Below are positions 36,662-48,501 of a stretch of 64,000 nucleotides of DNA, piece after piece. The stretch covers positions 10,187,203 to 10,251,202 of the forward strand of contig CM060131.1 of assembly GCA_030522415.1 (NCBI GenBank), written 5' to 3'. The translations under genes and the position numbers were made by a program. Each line of letters starts with the position of its first letter. Position 1 is the stretch's first letter. Source of the DNA: Channallabes apus. Lineage: Eukaryota > Chordata > Actinopteri > Siluriformes > Clariidae. Below the pieces are notes generated by a model. That model was given only the letters and a program-made list of their open reading frames with translations. It was not told where the DNA came from and searched no databases.

Positions 36662-38425
36662 ATACCAATAAGTGTCCCTTCCTCAGCCAGAGACCCAGCG
36701 AATGAAAGGCTGAAGTAAAGGCAGGTGGAAGAGCGATGTTCTCATCGAAGAGCAAATTTTCCTTGGAAACTAGTCTAGTGTTACCCACACGAAGGGCAAA
36801 CATGCACAGTAAGAAGATATTCATTCCAGCTGGAGAGAAATGATTGGATCAAGTGTTTACCTGGCTAATATTTACCTACTGAACATGTTATCAAACGTTT
36901 ACATTCTGATTGAAAATTAATTCCCGAACAGATCGGGTCAGATCAGGTCACTGTTCCGTTTGAGGTGTTCACTTGCTGCGTTTTTATTCCTATCGGCCTA
37001 TTATTCTGACTGTTAGTGGAATATTATCTTCTGTCTAAATGCACCTATTGAGACTGTGCAGTGTGCAGCGCATCACTGTCTCTCTCTCTTAGGCTCTTTC
37101 TTTCTCTTACACTATAAACATGCCGGTGGCTTTTAGTATTAATTTAAATGCCTGGATTAATCTAGTCATAAAACATTTATCTTTTGAGCCTGCCGAGTCC
37201 AAGCTGAGGTCATGATTTTGTCAAACGTGTTTCTGAATTTGGCTGTTTTGCGCAATTTTTACGAGGAAAAATTTACTATACAACAAAAACGCCTGATGTG
37301 AAATCCAGCACGGTGGCGTAGTGAGCATCACCTCTGGGTTCGTGTCCCGCCTCGGGTCTGTGTACATGGAGTTTGCATGTTCTCACGCTTGGTGGGTTTC
37401 CTCCAGGTATTTTCGGATTAGACTAACCTGCGTTCCCAACTTGCCTGTACTGTATGAATGTAAAGTACATTGGGATAGGCTCCAAGTTTCCCACGACGCT
37501 GTACAGGATAAGAGATATGAAGTAAAGAGAATGGGGCTTCCAGTGGGGTCGATTAATATTTTAGATTTATATATTTATTGACTGTTTTTTAAATGTTTTT
37601 ATTTTGATTTGTTTCAATTTTGCGTGTCAAGTTAAAATCTGAAGCTCCTACACAAAGCATGTACAAGTTGGAAGGTCAGCAAACAATCATGGAAAATGTG
37701 TGAAGTAGGAATTCCCCAGGTGTATTCAATTCTCTGTAAAGACTTTTTTCAAGAGAAGTACACCAACACAAAAGACAGCAAACGTGGCTGTAGTAATTTT
37801 CTGCCAGGTGAGTGAGGCAGAGGAGCATGTTCTCTATATTCTGATCAGATATCCGGCTGAAATGAAGTTCTTTGTGTGGACAAAGCTGACTCCTGATCGG
37901 TGCTGAAAGTAAAAGCTTTCTGTCTGCTCATTCATTTAACAAAAGGCCATTCTGTCTTTATTAAGACACATAAAGGAGAAAGGTGTGTCTGATTTTCAAA
38001 GCTGCCTTTCAGTCCATGAAAGAAAGGAAGAGGCATATTGGAACGAGATCAAGACGGTGTGTTGGTGCATGTTCATGTTGACAAACGGGCAAAATTGGGG
38101 AAAATAGAGGGCAAACATTTTTTTTTTTGACTTGTGAGAGGAAAAGATAGGGAAAGAGGTTTCAGACCTGCTGCATGCCTGTGCTCCCATGTGGCTAGTT
38201 AGATAGATCGCTTGCTGTAGACGGTCAGACCTAAATCAAGACGAGGAGCATTTAAATCAGAGTGGCCTCTTCCTAACCACCCTCTGCTTCTGCCATGTGT
38301 TTTCAATACATTACAGCCTGTTAAGCTTCCTGTTAAACACACACTCTTGATCAAAGATCTTTGTCTGTAGCGGTGATAAAACTTACAGATGCTGGGTCAG
38401 AGGTGAGGTTTGTCCACCGTAGGTA
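36662..38425. other. Intronic stretch with one SINE
   Basis: Only the SINE at 37.3-37.5 kb is recognised. GTTTACATTCTGATTG near 36898 echoes the sequence left of the hairpin (35.6 kb), suggesting that the hAT copy landed inside an older repeat. Confidence 0.5.
37306..37535 (+). repeat. Second copy of the same fish SINE
   Basis: GCACGGTGGCGTAGTGAGCA head, then GGGTTCGTGTCCCGCCTC (B-box region), ATGGAGTTTGCATGTTCTCA, GGTTTCCTCCAGGTATTTTC and GGATAGGCTCCAAGTTTCCC, in the same order as the copy at 19.4 kb but on the plus strand. Confidence 0.75.
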
Positions 38426-38640
38426 CAGTGGTGTGAAAAACTATTTGCCCCCCTCCTGATTTCTTATTCTTTTGCATGTTTGTCACACAAAATGTTTCTG
38501 ATCATCAAACACATTTAACTATTAGTCATAGATAACACAAGTAAACACAAAATGCAGTTTTTAAATGAGGGGTTTTATTATTTAGGGAGAAAAAAAATCC
38601 AAACCTACATGGCCCTGTGTGAAAAAATTATTGCCCCCTG
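38426..38640 (+). repeat. Left terminal inverted repeat of the Tc1-like element
   Basis: Pairs with 39830-40044 over about 215 bp with scattered mismatches. Outer motif CAGTGGTGTGAAAAACTATT; inner motif ACATGGCCCTGTGTGAAAAA near 38608-38627. Confidence 0.85.
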
Positions 38641-38643
38641 AAC

Positions 38644-39666
38644 CTAATAACTGGTTGGGCCACCCTTAGCAGCAATAACTGCAATCAAGCGTCTGCGATA
38701 ACTTGCAACGAGTCTTTTACAGCACTCTGGAGGAATTTTGGCCCACTCATCTTTGCAGAATTGTTGTAATTCAGCTTTATTTGAGGGTTTTCTAGCATGA
38801 ACCGCCTTTTTAAGGTCATGCCACAACATCTCAATAGGATTCAGGTCAGGACTTTGACTAGGCCACTCCAAAGTCTTCATTTTGTTTTTCTTCAGCCATT
38901 CAGAGGTGGATTTGCTGGTGTGTTTTGGGTCATTGTCCTGCTGCAGCACCCAAGATCGCTTCAGCTTGAGTTGACGAACAGATGGCCGGACATTCTCCTT
39001 CAGGATTTTTTGGTAGGCAGTAGAATTCATGGTTCCATCTATCATAGCAAGCCTTCCAGGTCCTGAAGCAGCAAAACAACCCCAGACCATCACACTACCA
39101 CCACCATATTTTACTGTTGGTATGATGTTCTTTTTCTGAAATGCTGTGTTACTTTTACGCCAGACGTAACGGGACACGCACCTTCCAAAAAGTTCAACTT
39201 TTGTCTCGTCGGTGCACAAGGTATTTTCCCAAAAGTCTTGGCAATCATTGAGATGTTTTTTAGCAAAATTGAGATGAGCCTTAATGTTCTTTTTGCTTAA
39301 AAGTGGTTTGCGCCTTGGAAATCTGCCATGCAGGCCGTTTTTGCCCAGTCTCTTTCTTATGGTGGAGTCGTGAACACTGACCTTAATTGAGGCAAGTGAG
39401 GCCTGCAGTTCTTTAGATGTTGTCCTGGGGTCTTTTGTGGCCTCTCGGATGAGTTGTCTCTGCGTTCTTGGGGTAATTTTGGTCGGCCGGCCACTCCTGG
39501 GAAGGTTCACCACTGTTCCATGTTTTTGCCATTTGTGGATAATGGCTCTCACTGTGGTTCGCTGGAGTCCCAAAGCTTTAGAAATGGCTTTATAACCTTT
39601 ACCAGACTGATAGATCTCAATTACTTTTGTTCTCATTTGTTCCTGAATTTCTTTGGATCTTGGCAT
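38644..39666 (-). CDS. Tc1-like transposase, intact reading frame
   Basis: A 340-residue protein starting MPRSKEIQEQ; an in-frame ATG four codons upstream (39678) also exists, but MPRSK is the family start. An N-terminal paired-like helix-turn-helix (residues about 10-55), a GRP-type linker (GRPTKI) and a second DNA-binding half precede the catalytic domain. The DD34E triad is visible: TDET (first Asp codon 39208-39210), QQDNDPKH (second Asp 38935-38937) and NPIE (Glu 38830-38832), with 34 residues between the last two. The protein ends AAKGGPTSY. Length and motifs match the Passport-like fish family. One residue stands out: the Trp normally just before TDET is Cys (TGC, 39214-39216), which may weaken or abolish activity. 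No frameshift or internal stop. Confidence 0.93.
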   Translation of the reverse strand: MPRSKEIQEQMRTKVIEIYQSGKGYKAISKALGLQRTTVRAIIHKWQKHGTVVNLPRSGRPTKITPRTQRQLIREATKDPRTTSKELQASLASIKVSVHDSTIRKRLGKNGLHGRFPRRKPLLSKKNIKAHLNFAKKHLNDCQDFWENTLCTDETKVELFGRCVSRYVWRKSNTAFQKKNIIPTVKYGGGSVMVWGCFAASGPGRLAMIDGTMNSTAYQKILKENVRPSVRQLKLKRSWVLQQDNDPKHTSKSTSEWLKKNKMKTLEWPSQSPDLNPIEMLWHDLKKAVHARKPSNKAELQQFCKDEWAKIPPECCKRLVASYRRRLIAVIAAKGGPTSY

Positions 39667-39829
39667 GATGTCTAGCATTTGAGGTGCTTTTGGTCTACTT
39701 CTCTGTGTCAGGTAGCTCCTATTTAAGTGATTTCTTGATTGAAACAGGTGTGGCAGTAAGCAGGCCTGGGGTGACTACAGAAATTGAACTCAGGTGTGAT
39801 AAACCACAGTTAAGTTATTTTTTAACAAG

Positions 39830-40044
39830 GGGGGCAATCACTTTTTCACACAGGGCCATGTAGATTTTGAGTATTTTTTCTCCCTTAATAACGTAAACCT
39901 TCATTTAAAAACTGCATTTTGTGTTCAATTATGTTATCTTTGACTAATAGTTAACGGTTTTTGATGAGCAGAAACATTTAAGTATGACAAACATGCAAAA
40001 GAATAAGAAATCAGGAAGGGGGCAAATAGTTTTTCACACCACTG
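39830..40044 (-). repeat. Right terminal inverted repeat of the Tc1-like element
   Basis: Inverted copy of the left repeat, with the same outer and inner motifs. Differences from the left arm include CATACTTAAA against CACACAAAAT, so the copy is not freshly inserted. Confidence 0.85.
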
Positions 40045-40107
40045 TATGTCTGGACATCAGGTACTAAGACAAAAAGGTCACCGTTATTAATTCTACAAAG
40101 GAAAGTC

Positions 40108-40425
40108 AGGGCATTTTCACATTAGGCCCAATTGATTTGTACCCCACCAATTACCCCACTGGCCAGCGTTCACATTACTTTTGCTCTCTGTTCTCAAGTA
40201 CACTCGTGTATTTACACTCTCCAACACTGATGACATCACATCTCAACAGTGATCTACTTTCTGTCTCAGCTACGACCGCTTCCATATCTGTTTTGATCCA
40301 CGAGGATGTTGTCGACACCACAGGACGGGCGCGGGTCCCGAGCGCAGAACGATTGGGTTCTCACTGATCAAAATGAACCAGACTTTGGGGTCAAGTATTC
40401 TCGGAAAAAAACTCATGAAAGTGAT
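40108..40425 (+). repeat. Copy of the 16.8-kb repeat family
   Basis: Begins GCATTTTCACATTAGGCCCA and holds GATTTGTACC, GTGATCTACTTTCTGTC and TTCTCACTGATCAAAATGAA, shared with 16812-17090. It lies only about 60 bp right of the Tc1-like element. Confidence 0.5.
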
Positions 40426-40920
40426 GGCTCTGCTCTTCTACATACACGAGCTCACAGACACACATGACTGGCTAGAGTAGCTGAGAGGCCAACCTGAACT
40501 TTTAAGACAAAGGACGAGCACATTCATCAGCATCAGTGTGTGACACATAATTAGTAACTGCCTGGTCAGCGTTGCAATGTTTTAAAGTAGGCTGCTAGTC
40601 GTACCGTTCGGTCCAATTGAATACAGGACACATATAAATGTATATTTTAATTTCATTTTTACATATTACTAAATACTTGTTTAAAAGATAACACATCACT
40701 TGAGAGATATGCAATTTGTACAGGTTTGAAAAGTCAGATGTTCTTACACCAGCTCTCTAGATATATTTTTATTATTTGTATTTTTTTTATTATCCAAGAC
40801 ACATTTTTGTTATTTTAGGTATGCTTTTTATGCAAGAAAGGTGTGATCATTTATGTGTTCGGGAAATTATGGACAGTTTGCCAGTTTTTCCAAGTTTATA
40901 TTCATAATAAAACTAAATTC

Positions 40921-41672
40921 TAGAGATTTTCCGATACCATTTTTCCCCTCCCGATACCGATTCTTGGGCTCAGGGTAACGGCCGAACCCGAGTACTGATC
41001 CGATACCTGGGTGTGTATCTGTACAGTATAGCATTTCTTTTTTTAAAAAGGGTAATTTATTTCGAAAAATGGGAAAGGAAAGCGTTAAAGGCTCTCTGCG
41101 GCCTTTTCCACTTCTGCGGCAGGGATGCGAAGGCGGGCTCTACGCGGAAGTGAAGGTGCCGCGGGAGCTCGCGCAGCTCGTTCACGCGCTCCTCTCGCGG
41201 AGATCAAAGTCGCCCACCTTTTTAAAGTCTCTGGGGCGCATCTCATCGCCCCGTTCTTGAGCCACTGTCTCTCATAAAATCCACCACGTCACAAAGTCCA
41301 GCTTCCCAACAGTCAGACCCCGACCTACACTCCCCGCTGTGTTTTATAGCGCCGGGATCATTAGCGGCGAAAGCTCATGGGCCATTGCCTGATTCTGCGG
41401 CCATGCTGGTTCACATACCTAAAGGGGGGTGGAGGCCGCCTAACTAGTGAGCGAGGAGCGATATCAATTTGGACGCACGCCCATCACAGGCGCACGCCGT
41501 GACACTCTGTAAGTAAGCTAAGCTAGCAAAACTAGCGGGCATAAATAGGTTATGTTTAGGAAAATGGTATCGGATCGGTACGTGGACTCAAATACTCGCC
41601 GATTCCGATGCCAGATTTTTTTGTGGTATCGGTAGCATTTCCGATACCAGTATCGGAATCGGAACAACCCTA
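40921..41672. mobile_element. hAT-like non-autonomous element
   Basis: Ends TAGAGATTTTCCGATACC and CGGAACAACCCTA form an imperfect inverted repeat. Flanks CTAAATTC and GTAAATTC match at 7 of 8 bases. Subterminal copies of CCGATACC and GGTATCGG occur at both ends. The core (41080-41420) is GC-rich and carries no recognisable protein despite an open 63-codon frame from 41069. Confidence 0.75.
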
Positions 41673-42253
41673 GTAAATTCATAATATTTGGTCTGGCAAC
41701 CATTAATGAGCCATTAAGCCATCGAGATAGCTGTGTTGAGTTGTACAGTACCACAAATTGTGGTCACATGTCAAGTAAAGCTGAAAACCTAATTTTTATT
41801 AGGACTGAAAGAAGGTACATTTACTAGGGAGTGCCATGTATCCTACTTCTAATGGTCTAGCCACGTTATAGATCAACAGAGATCTACAATATCATCATCA
41901 ACCTACCATCTGCTCTCATGCCAGTGTCGTGTGGCATATCATTTTGTTAGCGGCAGTGCCAATAACGTGCAGGCAATGAAAACAGACACGCGTAACGGCT
42001 TCCTTTGGCTGGAACGTGGGCTTGTTTTGACAGTAGTTGCTATAGGTGGTGTCTCTTTACACAAAAAAAAGGGATACACTTGCTTGCCAAAACGGAGGAT
42101 TTACCGCTGAGGTTGGTTTAACTATGGGGGGTGACGGGGCAAGAATTTTCCTTACTCTTCCTGGAAAAAGACATCCATCGGATTAAGCCATGTAAATCTA
42201 ACACTGTCGGTGCTGGAGCAAGAAGGAAAGCTGTTGAGAGGAAGGACGAGAGG

Positions 42254-42255
<2 letters not shown>

Positions 42256-42310
<55 letters not shown>
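42256..42310. repeat. (TG)n microsatellite
   Basis: About 27 TG units; overlapping 60-100 codon frames are repeat artefacts. Confidence 0.95.
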
Positions 42311-42313
<3 letters not shown>

Positions 42314-43280
42314 ATGTGAGACACAAGAGACTTGGGAGTCCCTATGGAGCAGTGAACATTCCTGTCAGATTGAGACATGGGAACTGGGTTAAAAAGCCAC
42401 TCCCCTGCTTGTGTGTGCCTTCATGCCTAGGTCAGGATACACCAGACTCCTCACGTTTAATAGTCTTGCAGATGCGGTCTTTCTTCTGTGCGTGTGCAGT
42501 GGAGGGAACCTCGCACCAACAAAGCCTCCACCTGAACTCCAACAGGACACAACATGCATGAAAGAACTCAAATTTACACAATCTTCCCCTCACTCCAGTT
42601 ATATTCGATCAGCCAGGACTTGTTCAGTGGTGTATAGTTCAATATCGATCATTCAGGTAAAAGTGTTTGTATTATCCACCTGTTCAGACTGAGGTGAAAT
42701 GTCCGCCCGAATAAAAGAACCTGTCAGTCTAAAAAAAAACAACCAAAAATTTTTTTTACATCTGCAGTGAATTACAGAGGGAGGAAATACAGTTGATCAA
42801 CAGAAATTACAATCCGTCGATGCGAGCAAAACTGGGTTAAATCTTGGCTCGAGTCTGTACACAATTTATATACGAAAGAAAGCAGGAATGGGATGCCAAG
42901 TTTCATGGTGTGCTTGCAGGAAAACCAAAACTAGAAAAGGGCTGCTAATGTAATAATAATAAAATAAAAAATAAAACATATGTTGAACTATGTAGCTAGG
43001 TAGTTAGCTATTAGTCTTAGTTAGATTCCAATGTGCTTATGAGTCCATGGGGTAGCAAGATGATTGACTGCAAACTACTTTACTATTACAAAAGTTTCTA
43101 AACGTGTATTACATCATAGCAGCAAGTACTGTAAAATTATACCACAAGAAGCTAAATCATATTATACTAAAACGATTAACAGACTCAGTATCGTGTCTCT
43201 GTGGTATCACCAAATATCAAAGTGCTGCCTTTAGAAGCGAAATCGTATTATATTCACTTGAATCAATATGTTGTTGGTCA

Positions 43281-43361
43281 ATTCATTTAATTGAGTCATC
43301 AATTTAACTTCAATTTAATTGAGTCATCAATTTGAGATTTAATTAAGTTATCAGTTTAACA
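43281..43361. repeat. Degenerate tandem repeat, about 27-30 bp unit
   Basis: TTTAATTGAGTCATCAATTT occurs twice and then as TTTAATTAAGTTATCAGTTT. Each unit is nearly palindromic. Confidence 0.75.
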
Positions 43362-46300
43362 CACTTTTTCAACTGTTTAGTTTTATTTGCACAAAATAAT
43401 TTACAAATGTTAAAAATAGTCGCAAACTGAAAAATTCCTTAAGAATATAGCACAGCTCTTGCAGATATACAATCTCCTTTTGAGTTCATAAGCAATTGGT
43501 GCAATACTGCTACCTATAGGTCTGGAGCAGAAGATTATCGCTTTGCATGAGACAGCATTTTAATGTTTATGAAATACCTTTGGGAGTTTTTAATACTTTG
43601 AAACCCGTGAGAAATAGACCCGTCAAAGACAAAACAGACAGCAACACGAATCAAATTCGAATACTGCAACACCCAAAAACCAAATTAAACATTGAATTGC
43701 TGCTTTAAGAGGCAAAATTGCATTGCATCAGGCCTTCGAGGGGATCATCAAACTTTGCAATAAGCCCTGGAATTGAACTGCATTATAGTAGATACAACAG
43801 TATTGTTAAACATTGATTTGTTGTCCTAAGAATTTAATTTGTGTTATTACAAAAAGGGAGTAAAAGAAATAGAAGAGTTCGCCAAAAAAAAAGGATGACT
43901 GCCATTATCCTCTCTGGCAGCCAGGATTTGGACAATACTATATATAGCCTTAACTCAATTATATTAACACACACACACACGCTTCTGCCATAATAAAAGA
44001 TTAGAGAAAAAAATCTAAACACTTAATAAGGCTGTAATTAACAGCTTTCCTGGACCAACTCGCCCAGCAGAAAACGTTAAATGAAAAATCTAATCGCGCA
44101 AACAGATAATCTGCTCGCTGGTGGCTACCGATTTATCCTCCCAGTGCACCGTATTATTACTCCACCCGAAATATTGTATGCTTGTTATATTTAGCAACGA
44201 GATCACTACTACACATTTCCTGCTGGTGGTAAAGGTTTTGTTCATAACCGTATATATTTCGATGTTTGTGTTAATGAATTTAGTGACTCTTGGCAAAGGA
44301 CCGAATGAGTCTCGGGACATCCCAGGGCACGTATGGAAACTGTTAAGAGGCGTGTTTGGGTTTGGGTCTGAAATATGAAAAACTTTCTTGGGTTTGGTCT
44401 GGTTCCTGTTGGATTCACGTTTCTATGCCAAACCACCAAACTCACTCACTCACTCCTTTCTCTGTCTCGCTCTCACACACACACAGACAGACCGAGAAAG
44501 AAAGATTTCCACTAAACATTCTCTTTTTCTGGGAATCAGATACAAAGGTGTAACCGGGCAGACTGATAGGATCTAACCAGGAAGAGGCAGGGTGGGAGAG
44601 TGAGAGGAGCCAGGATATGGAGAGAAAGAATGATGCCTTATAGAGATCAGAGACAGTAGTTGAGAGAAAAAAACAAAAGGAAAAAAAAAACGAATTCAAT
44701 GTAAAGGCTGGGATAGGGGTGGCGACGATATCGGAACACAATTGCGCTTTTGTTTGCGTATGTAATCGTTTTGTGTAGCGCGCCGTACCCGCATCATGAG
44801 AATGCTTTATTCAAAAATATTTATAAAGCGAGTGGGGGATCCGCGACTAATAAAATCGTATTGAACCGCAGCTACTTGTTCTGAACGAGTTGACTGATTA
44901 CAGATGTCGGTGTTTCTGCACTTTCTCCTTGCACGCTCGTATGCTGGTTAGACTTGGGGCGATTTCCAGCTACGAGTACGAGACCGGCTGCTGAACAGAT
45001 CTGAATAAAAACGGAGATTATTTCCTTCACGGCGTTCGTGGAGTTAGATTTATGCTTCTTAAATATTCGAAGACGCCCTGAGGATTAGATCTTTGTTCTG
45101 CTTCGTTGGAGAACAAAGAGACTGTGTAACCGTATCGAGCGCAGCACTCTGCACATCCTAAAACCCTTAAGCTAATTCCTTTATTACCAGCCTCTTAATT
45201 GCATGATTTATCTTATCCCTATTTAATTAGGCTCCGCTTATTATTATTGTTGTTCAACTCATGCCGAATCTTATGTGATTATACTTTAACCTTAAAACTC
45301 CATCCTAAGTTCTAGCATGTGTATGTTTTTAGCATACTCTACTAAAATACAAAACTAATCACAATTGGTTTAATTAAGATTTTAAAAAAATTATGAAAAC
45401 TTAATTATGTAAAGAATAAAATACTTGGTGGAATGCTTTTAAAGGAAAATAAAAAGCAGTGCAGTGCAGTGCTGGGGTGTGAAGCAGTACAGCATCGAGT
45501 GAGGTAGATAGCTTCCACCGCTCTGAAAATGGTCTTTTTCCAACACCAGCATGTCATGAAGCATTTTCCTCCAATGATTAGAAACTTGTGATCCTTCTTG
45601 ATGTTAGTTTGGAGATTTATTACCCATCTATCGACCATCAGTACCATCCATCAATTTGTGTCTTCCTCTCTCCCATGACGATAAGGGCTTCTTGATTCTT
45701 TAGAGACAACGCAGCACTTCCCTCGCCCGTCCAGTAAACGTCTCCTCAGGAACCCGGTCGCTCCTCATGTCCACTCAGCATACAGTAATGCGAACAAACA
45801 CACAGTAATGTGTGTTTGTGTGCAACAACACTAACGGTGGTCTTAAATTCCCCACAAACGCACGGGCAGTACAGATAATCCAAGATACAAACACGTGATG
45901 GTATAAACAAAAGTGAGTAAACCAATTCATCCTACATTGCACAATCCCATACACGCACACCATTTATTATATTTTTAAATCATTCTTTTCCTTACACTTA
46001 CGTATTCAAACACATTACAAAAAGTAATGTATCCTGGTTTGAAAATAGACCTTGCATCATTTTGTATACACTGTAGCACTGAGTCAAAGAACCATATTGT
46101 CCCATAAAACAAAACAGGCTTTGGTGCGTACATTGGGGGGGGGGGCAACGCATTGAAGGAATGACCACATGATTTACTCAATTAGACATGAAACAATGAG
46201 GCTACAGTTGCAGGATTGTGACTCTTGAGCACAACACAAGGGAAAACCGACAAATACACACCTTCCTGTGTGCAGCATTCCAGTCTGAAGGAGTGGCAAG

Positions 46301-46789
46301 GGAAAAGAGAGGGGGAAAAAAGGCCCCGGTGCTCTTGGCACGAGTGGCCGCAATAAAGCCAAAAGCTGGCGCTCGGAAACAATCTTCAGCTTTGTGTGGG
46401 CCGCTGCAGGAGACCTCGCCAGCCGGCCGGCCGGCCGTTTATTGCCCTCACACGCCCGTGTACGCTCACATCAGCTGTGTTTGCTAATCTGGACGAGGTG
46501 CTAATGGACTCCCAGGTTTCCAGCCTGAGTAGTTTTCTTGCACACTTAAATGCTTATTGTGGTCCTTTCCACTGATAATCCCCACCCGCAGGCTGATACA
46601 GAGAACAGAGACTGAGCCTCGCCTCTGCTTCAACAGATAAGCTTGTTTAAAAAAAATTATAAAAAATAAAATAAAATAAGAACCGGGGGATGGGGGGTAG
46701 GGGGATGGGCTACAGGGGTTCTTTACATACTGTAAGATTTTGGATTTTGTAGGCCCTTTTTATTCTAGGGCCTGATTTATTCATGCATT

Positions 46790-46886
46790 TTCAGATACAA
46801 ATTGCTATATTGTGATATATATCGTTATCGAGGTAGAAAATTGCTTCTACCGTGATAGAAGATTTTGGTTATATCGCCCACCCCTA
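46790..46886. mobile_element. Solo hAT-like right end
   Basis: Sequence ending GGTTATATCGCCCACCCCTA, preceded by TATATATCGTTATCG, resembles one terminus of a common fish hAT miniature family (TAGGGGTGGGCGATATA inverted). A left-end-like match TAGGGGTGGCGACGATAT lies at 44714, but the flanking bases do not give a matching duplication, so they may be unrelated copies. Confidence 0.4.
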
Positions 46887-46899
46887 CTGATGATAATAG

Positions 46900-47105
46900 G
46901 CAAGGTGCGAAGGTTAACGTCCCCTGTCTCCTCTTCTTCTCTCGTTTAATGGCAGCTCACAAACCAAGTAGGTCCATAATGCCACCTGCCCCATCAGAGA
47001 GTGAACATAATATGGACACTGATCATCAGTGGAGTGGGGAGAAGGGAGCAATCGTTCCTGGGCACGGTACAAATCAATCAATCGTCAGTCTAATGTGAAA
47101 ATGCT
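46900..47105 (-). repeat. Related repeat copy, opposite orientation
   Basis: The plus strand ends GGGCACGGTACAAATCAATC then CTAATGTGAAAATGCTCT, the inverse of the start of the copies at 16.8 and 40.1 kb. The left part is not shared. Confidence 0.4.
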
Positions 47106-47397
47106 CTTATCTGAGTGAGAAACAGAACACGGTGTGGCAGTCTGGGAAAAAACAGGCACTAATGCACTAATGAAAAACAGCAGCACTAATGTTTATGTTA
47201 ATGCTTATATTTCTAAAAGGATCTGAAGCATTAATAAGTAATTGTTAAAAGTATTGAATAAACACTGTGATGTCATGTAATGTCTGCTGTTCTCTGTACA
47301 AATGGTGTGCATCATACACAGCAATAATCCCCCCCCCCCCTCCACACTTTTTAAAATCTAATAAATTATATTATTGGTCTTGGATAATGATGTGGGG

Positions 47398-48493
47398 TAG
47401 GGCTGCTCGATTATGTAAAAAATCATAATCACGATTATTTTGGTCATGATTGAAATCACGATTATTTTACACGATTACTCATTGACTTTGGAAATATGTT
47501 GCATTTATTGAACAGAACAGTGAATTCTCCTTAAAACAGATTAAGACAGATAAAACAGATAAAGGCAAACAAGATCAACAATGTAGTGTACTTCCACAAT
47601 CTTTTGAAAACAAGTAATAAATAAAATACAAATATTAAATAAAATAATAAATAAATTAGTCCAAAATAAATTTGCTCATGTATGTGCCTTAACAAACTGA
47701 AAAATTCAAAACAACATTTTACAACATTCTATATTTCTACTGTTGTGGTGGCGAAGTACTCTGCTTTTAATACTTCATTAGCCACTTCTGAACGGAATTT
47801 TTCAAATAAAGCAGGCAGAGCAACTCTCGTGAAATGGTGTCGAGATGGCAAAGCATAAAGCTTGTCCAGAGTATTTATCATTTTCCTGAATCCTTCGTTC
47901 TCAACCGTGCTAATAAGGCACATGTCTTTGGCTAAAAAGTATGCAACGGCATCTGTTTTTTTTGTGCCTTTCTGAGCTGGATAGATACGGAGTTGTCGAC
48001 ACAACCGCGGAGCAAATCTTGCACCTAATATATTTTTGATCCACGTCCGCTTCTTCAAATCCAAACTGTTCCCAAACAACAGAATTGCTTTTACCTTGCG
48101 ATGGTACAGTGGAAGGTGCGCGCGTGCAGATCATGCGCCGGGGTTTGGGCACGTTCATATCATGCGCCGCTGGGGTGCGCGCAACCTTCACTAGAAGACT
48201 CAAAGACATATACTCATTTGGATTATGATTAAATTAGCATGTTTGTTTTGGCGTCGGTCCAGATTTAACCGTATTTGGGTCCGGATGCGGACCGGAGTCC
48301 GCCTATTGAGTACCCTGGGTATAGAGTGAGAGTTTGGGCTTCCAGAAGGGCGAAAGTGCGGATGCGCGCGCGTCCGAACGCAGGTCAAAATAACTTTTTT
48401 AAAAAAGTGAATAATCGTTTTTTTTTTTAAGATTACACCATTTTTGCAATCGTTGAGACCCGAAATCGAAATTCAATTAATTGCACAGCCCTA
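47398..48493 (-). mobile_element. hAT element, internally deleted, perfect 8-bp target duplication
   Basis: The 1096-bp element has ends TAGGGCTGCTCGATTA and, inverted, TAGGGCTGTGCAATTA, flanked by exact copies of ATGTGGGG (47390-47397, 48494-48501). On the minus strand one frame carries a BED-finger start (VVWEQFGFEEADVDQKYIRC, then KICSAVVSTTPYL, within 47910-48209). A second frame carries a ZBED-type central segment (AVAYFLAKDMCLISTVENEG, then FRKMINTL and LPSRHHF, within 47729-48079). The BED finger has CKIC but loses its histidine pair at the frame change. The catalytic and dimerisation parts are gone, so it cannot move by itself. Confidence 0.9.
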
Positions 48494-48501
48494 ATGTGGG
48501 G

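Larger units (their letters stand above)
38426..40044 (-). mobile_element. Tc1/mariner element, near full length
   Basis: A 1619-bp element starts and ends with the inverted repeat CAGTGGTGTGAAAAACTATT and is flanked on both sides by TA, the Tc1/mariner target duplication. The inverted repeats are about 215 bp and each carries an inner copy of a related motif (ACATGGCCCTGTGTGAAAAA), the two-repeat arrangement seen in the Sleeping Beauty and Passport groups. It carries one intact transposase gene on the minus strand. The arms differ from each other at many positions, which suggests some age despite the intact frame. It sits in the same orientation as the host gene, inside intron 1. Confidence 0.95.
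41673..46789. other. Intronic stretch, mostly unassigned
   Basis: Contains the TG array at 42.3 kb, the short tandem repeat at 43.3 kb and a hAT-end-like motif at 44714. A GC-only repeat (CCGGCCGGCCGGCCG) lies near 46423-46437. No gene signal. Confidence 0.5.

Noticed and set aside
38797..39675. Plus-strand frames opposite the transposase
   Set aside because: They are antisense shadows of the intact transposase gene.
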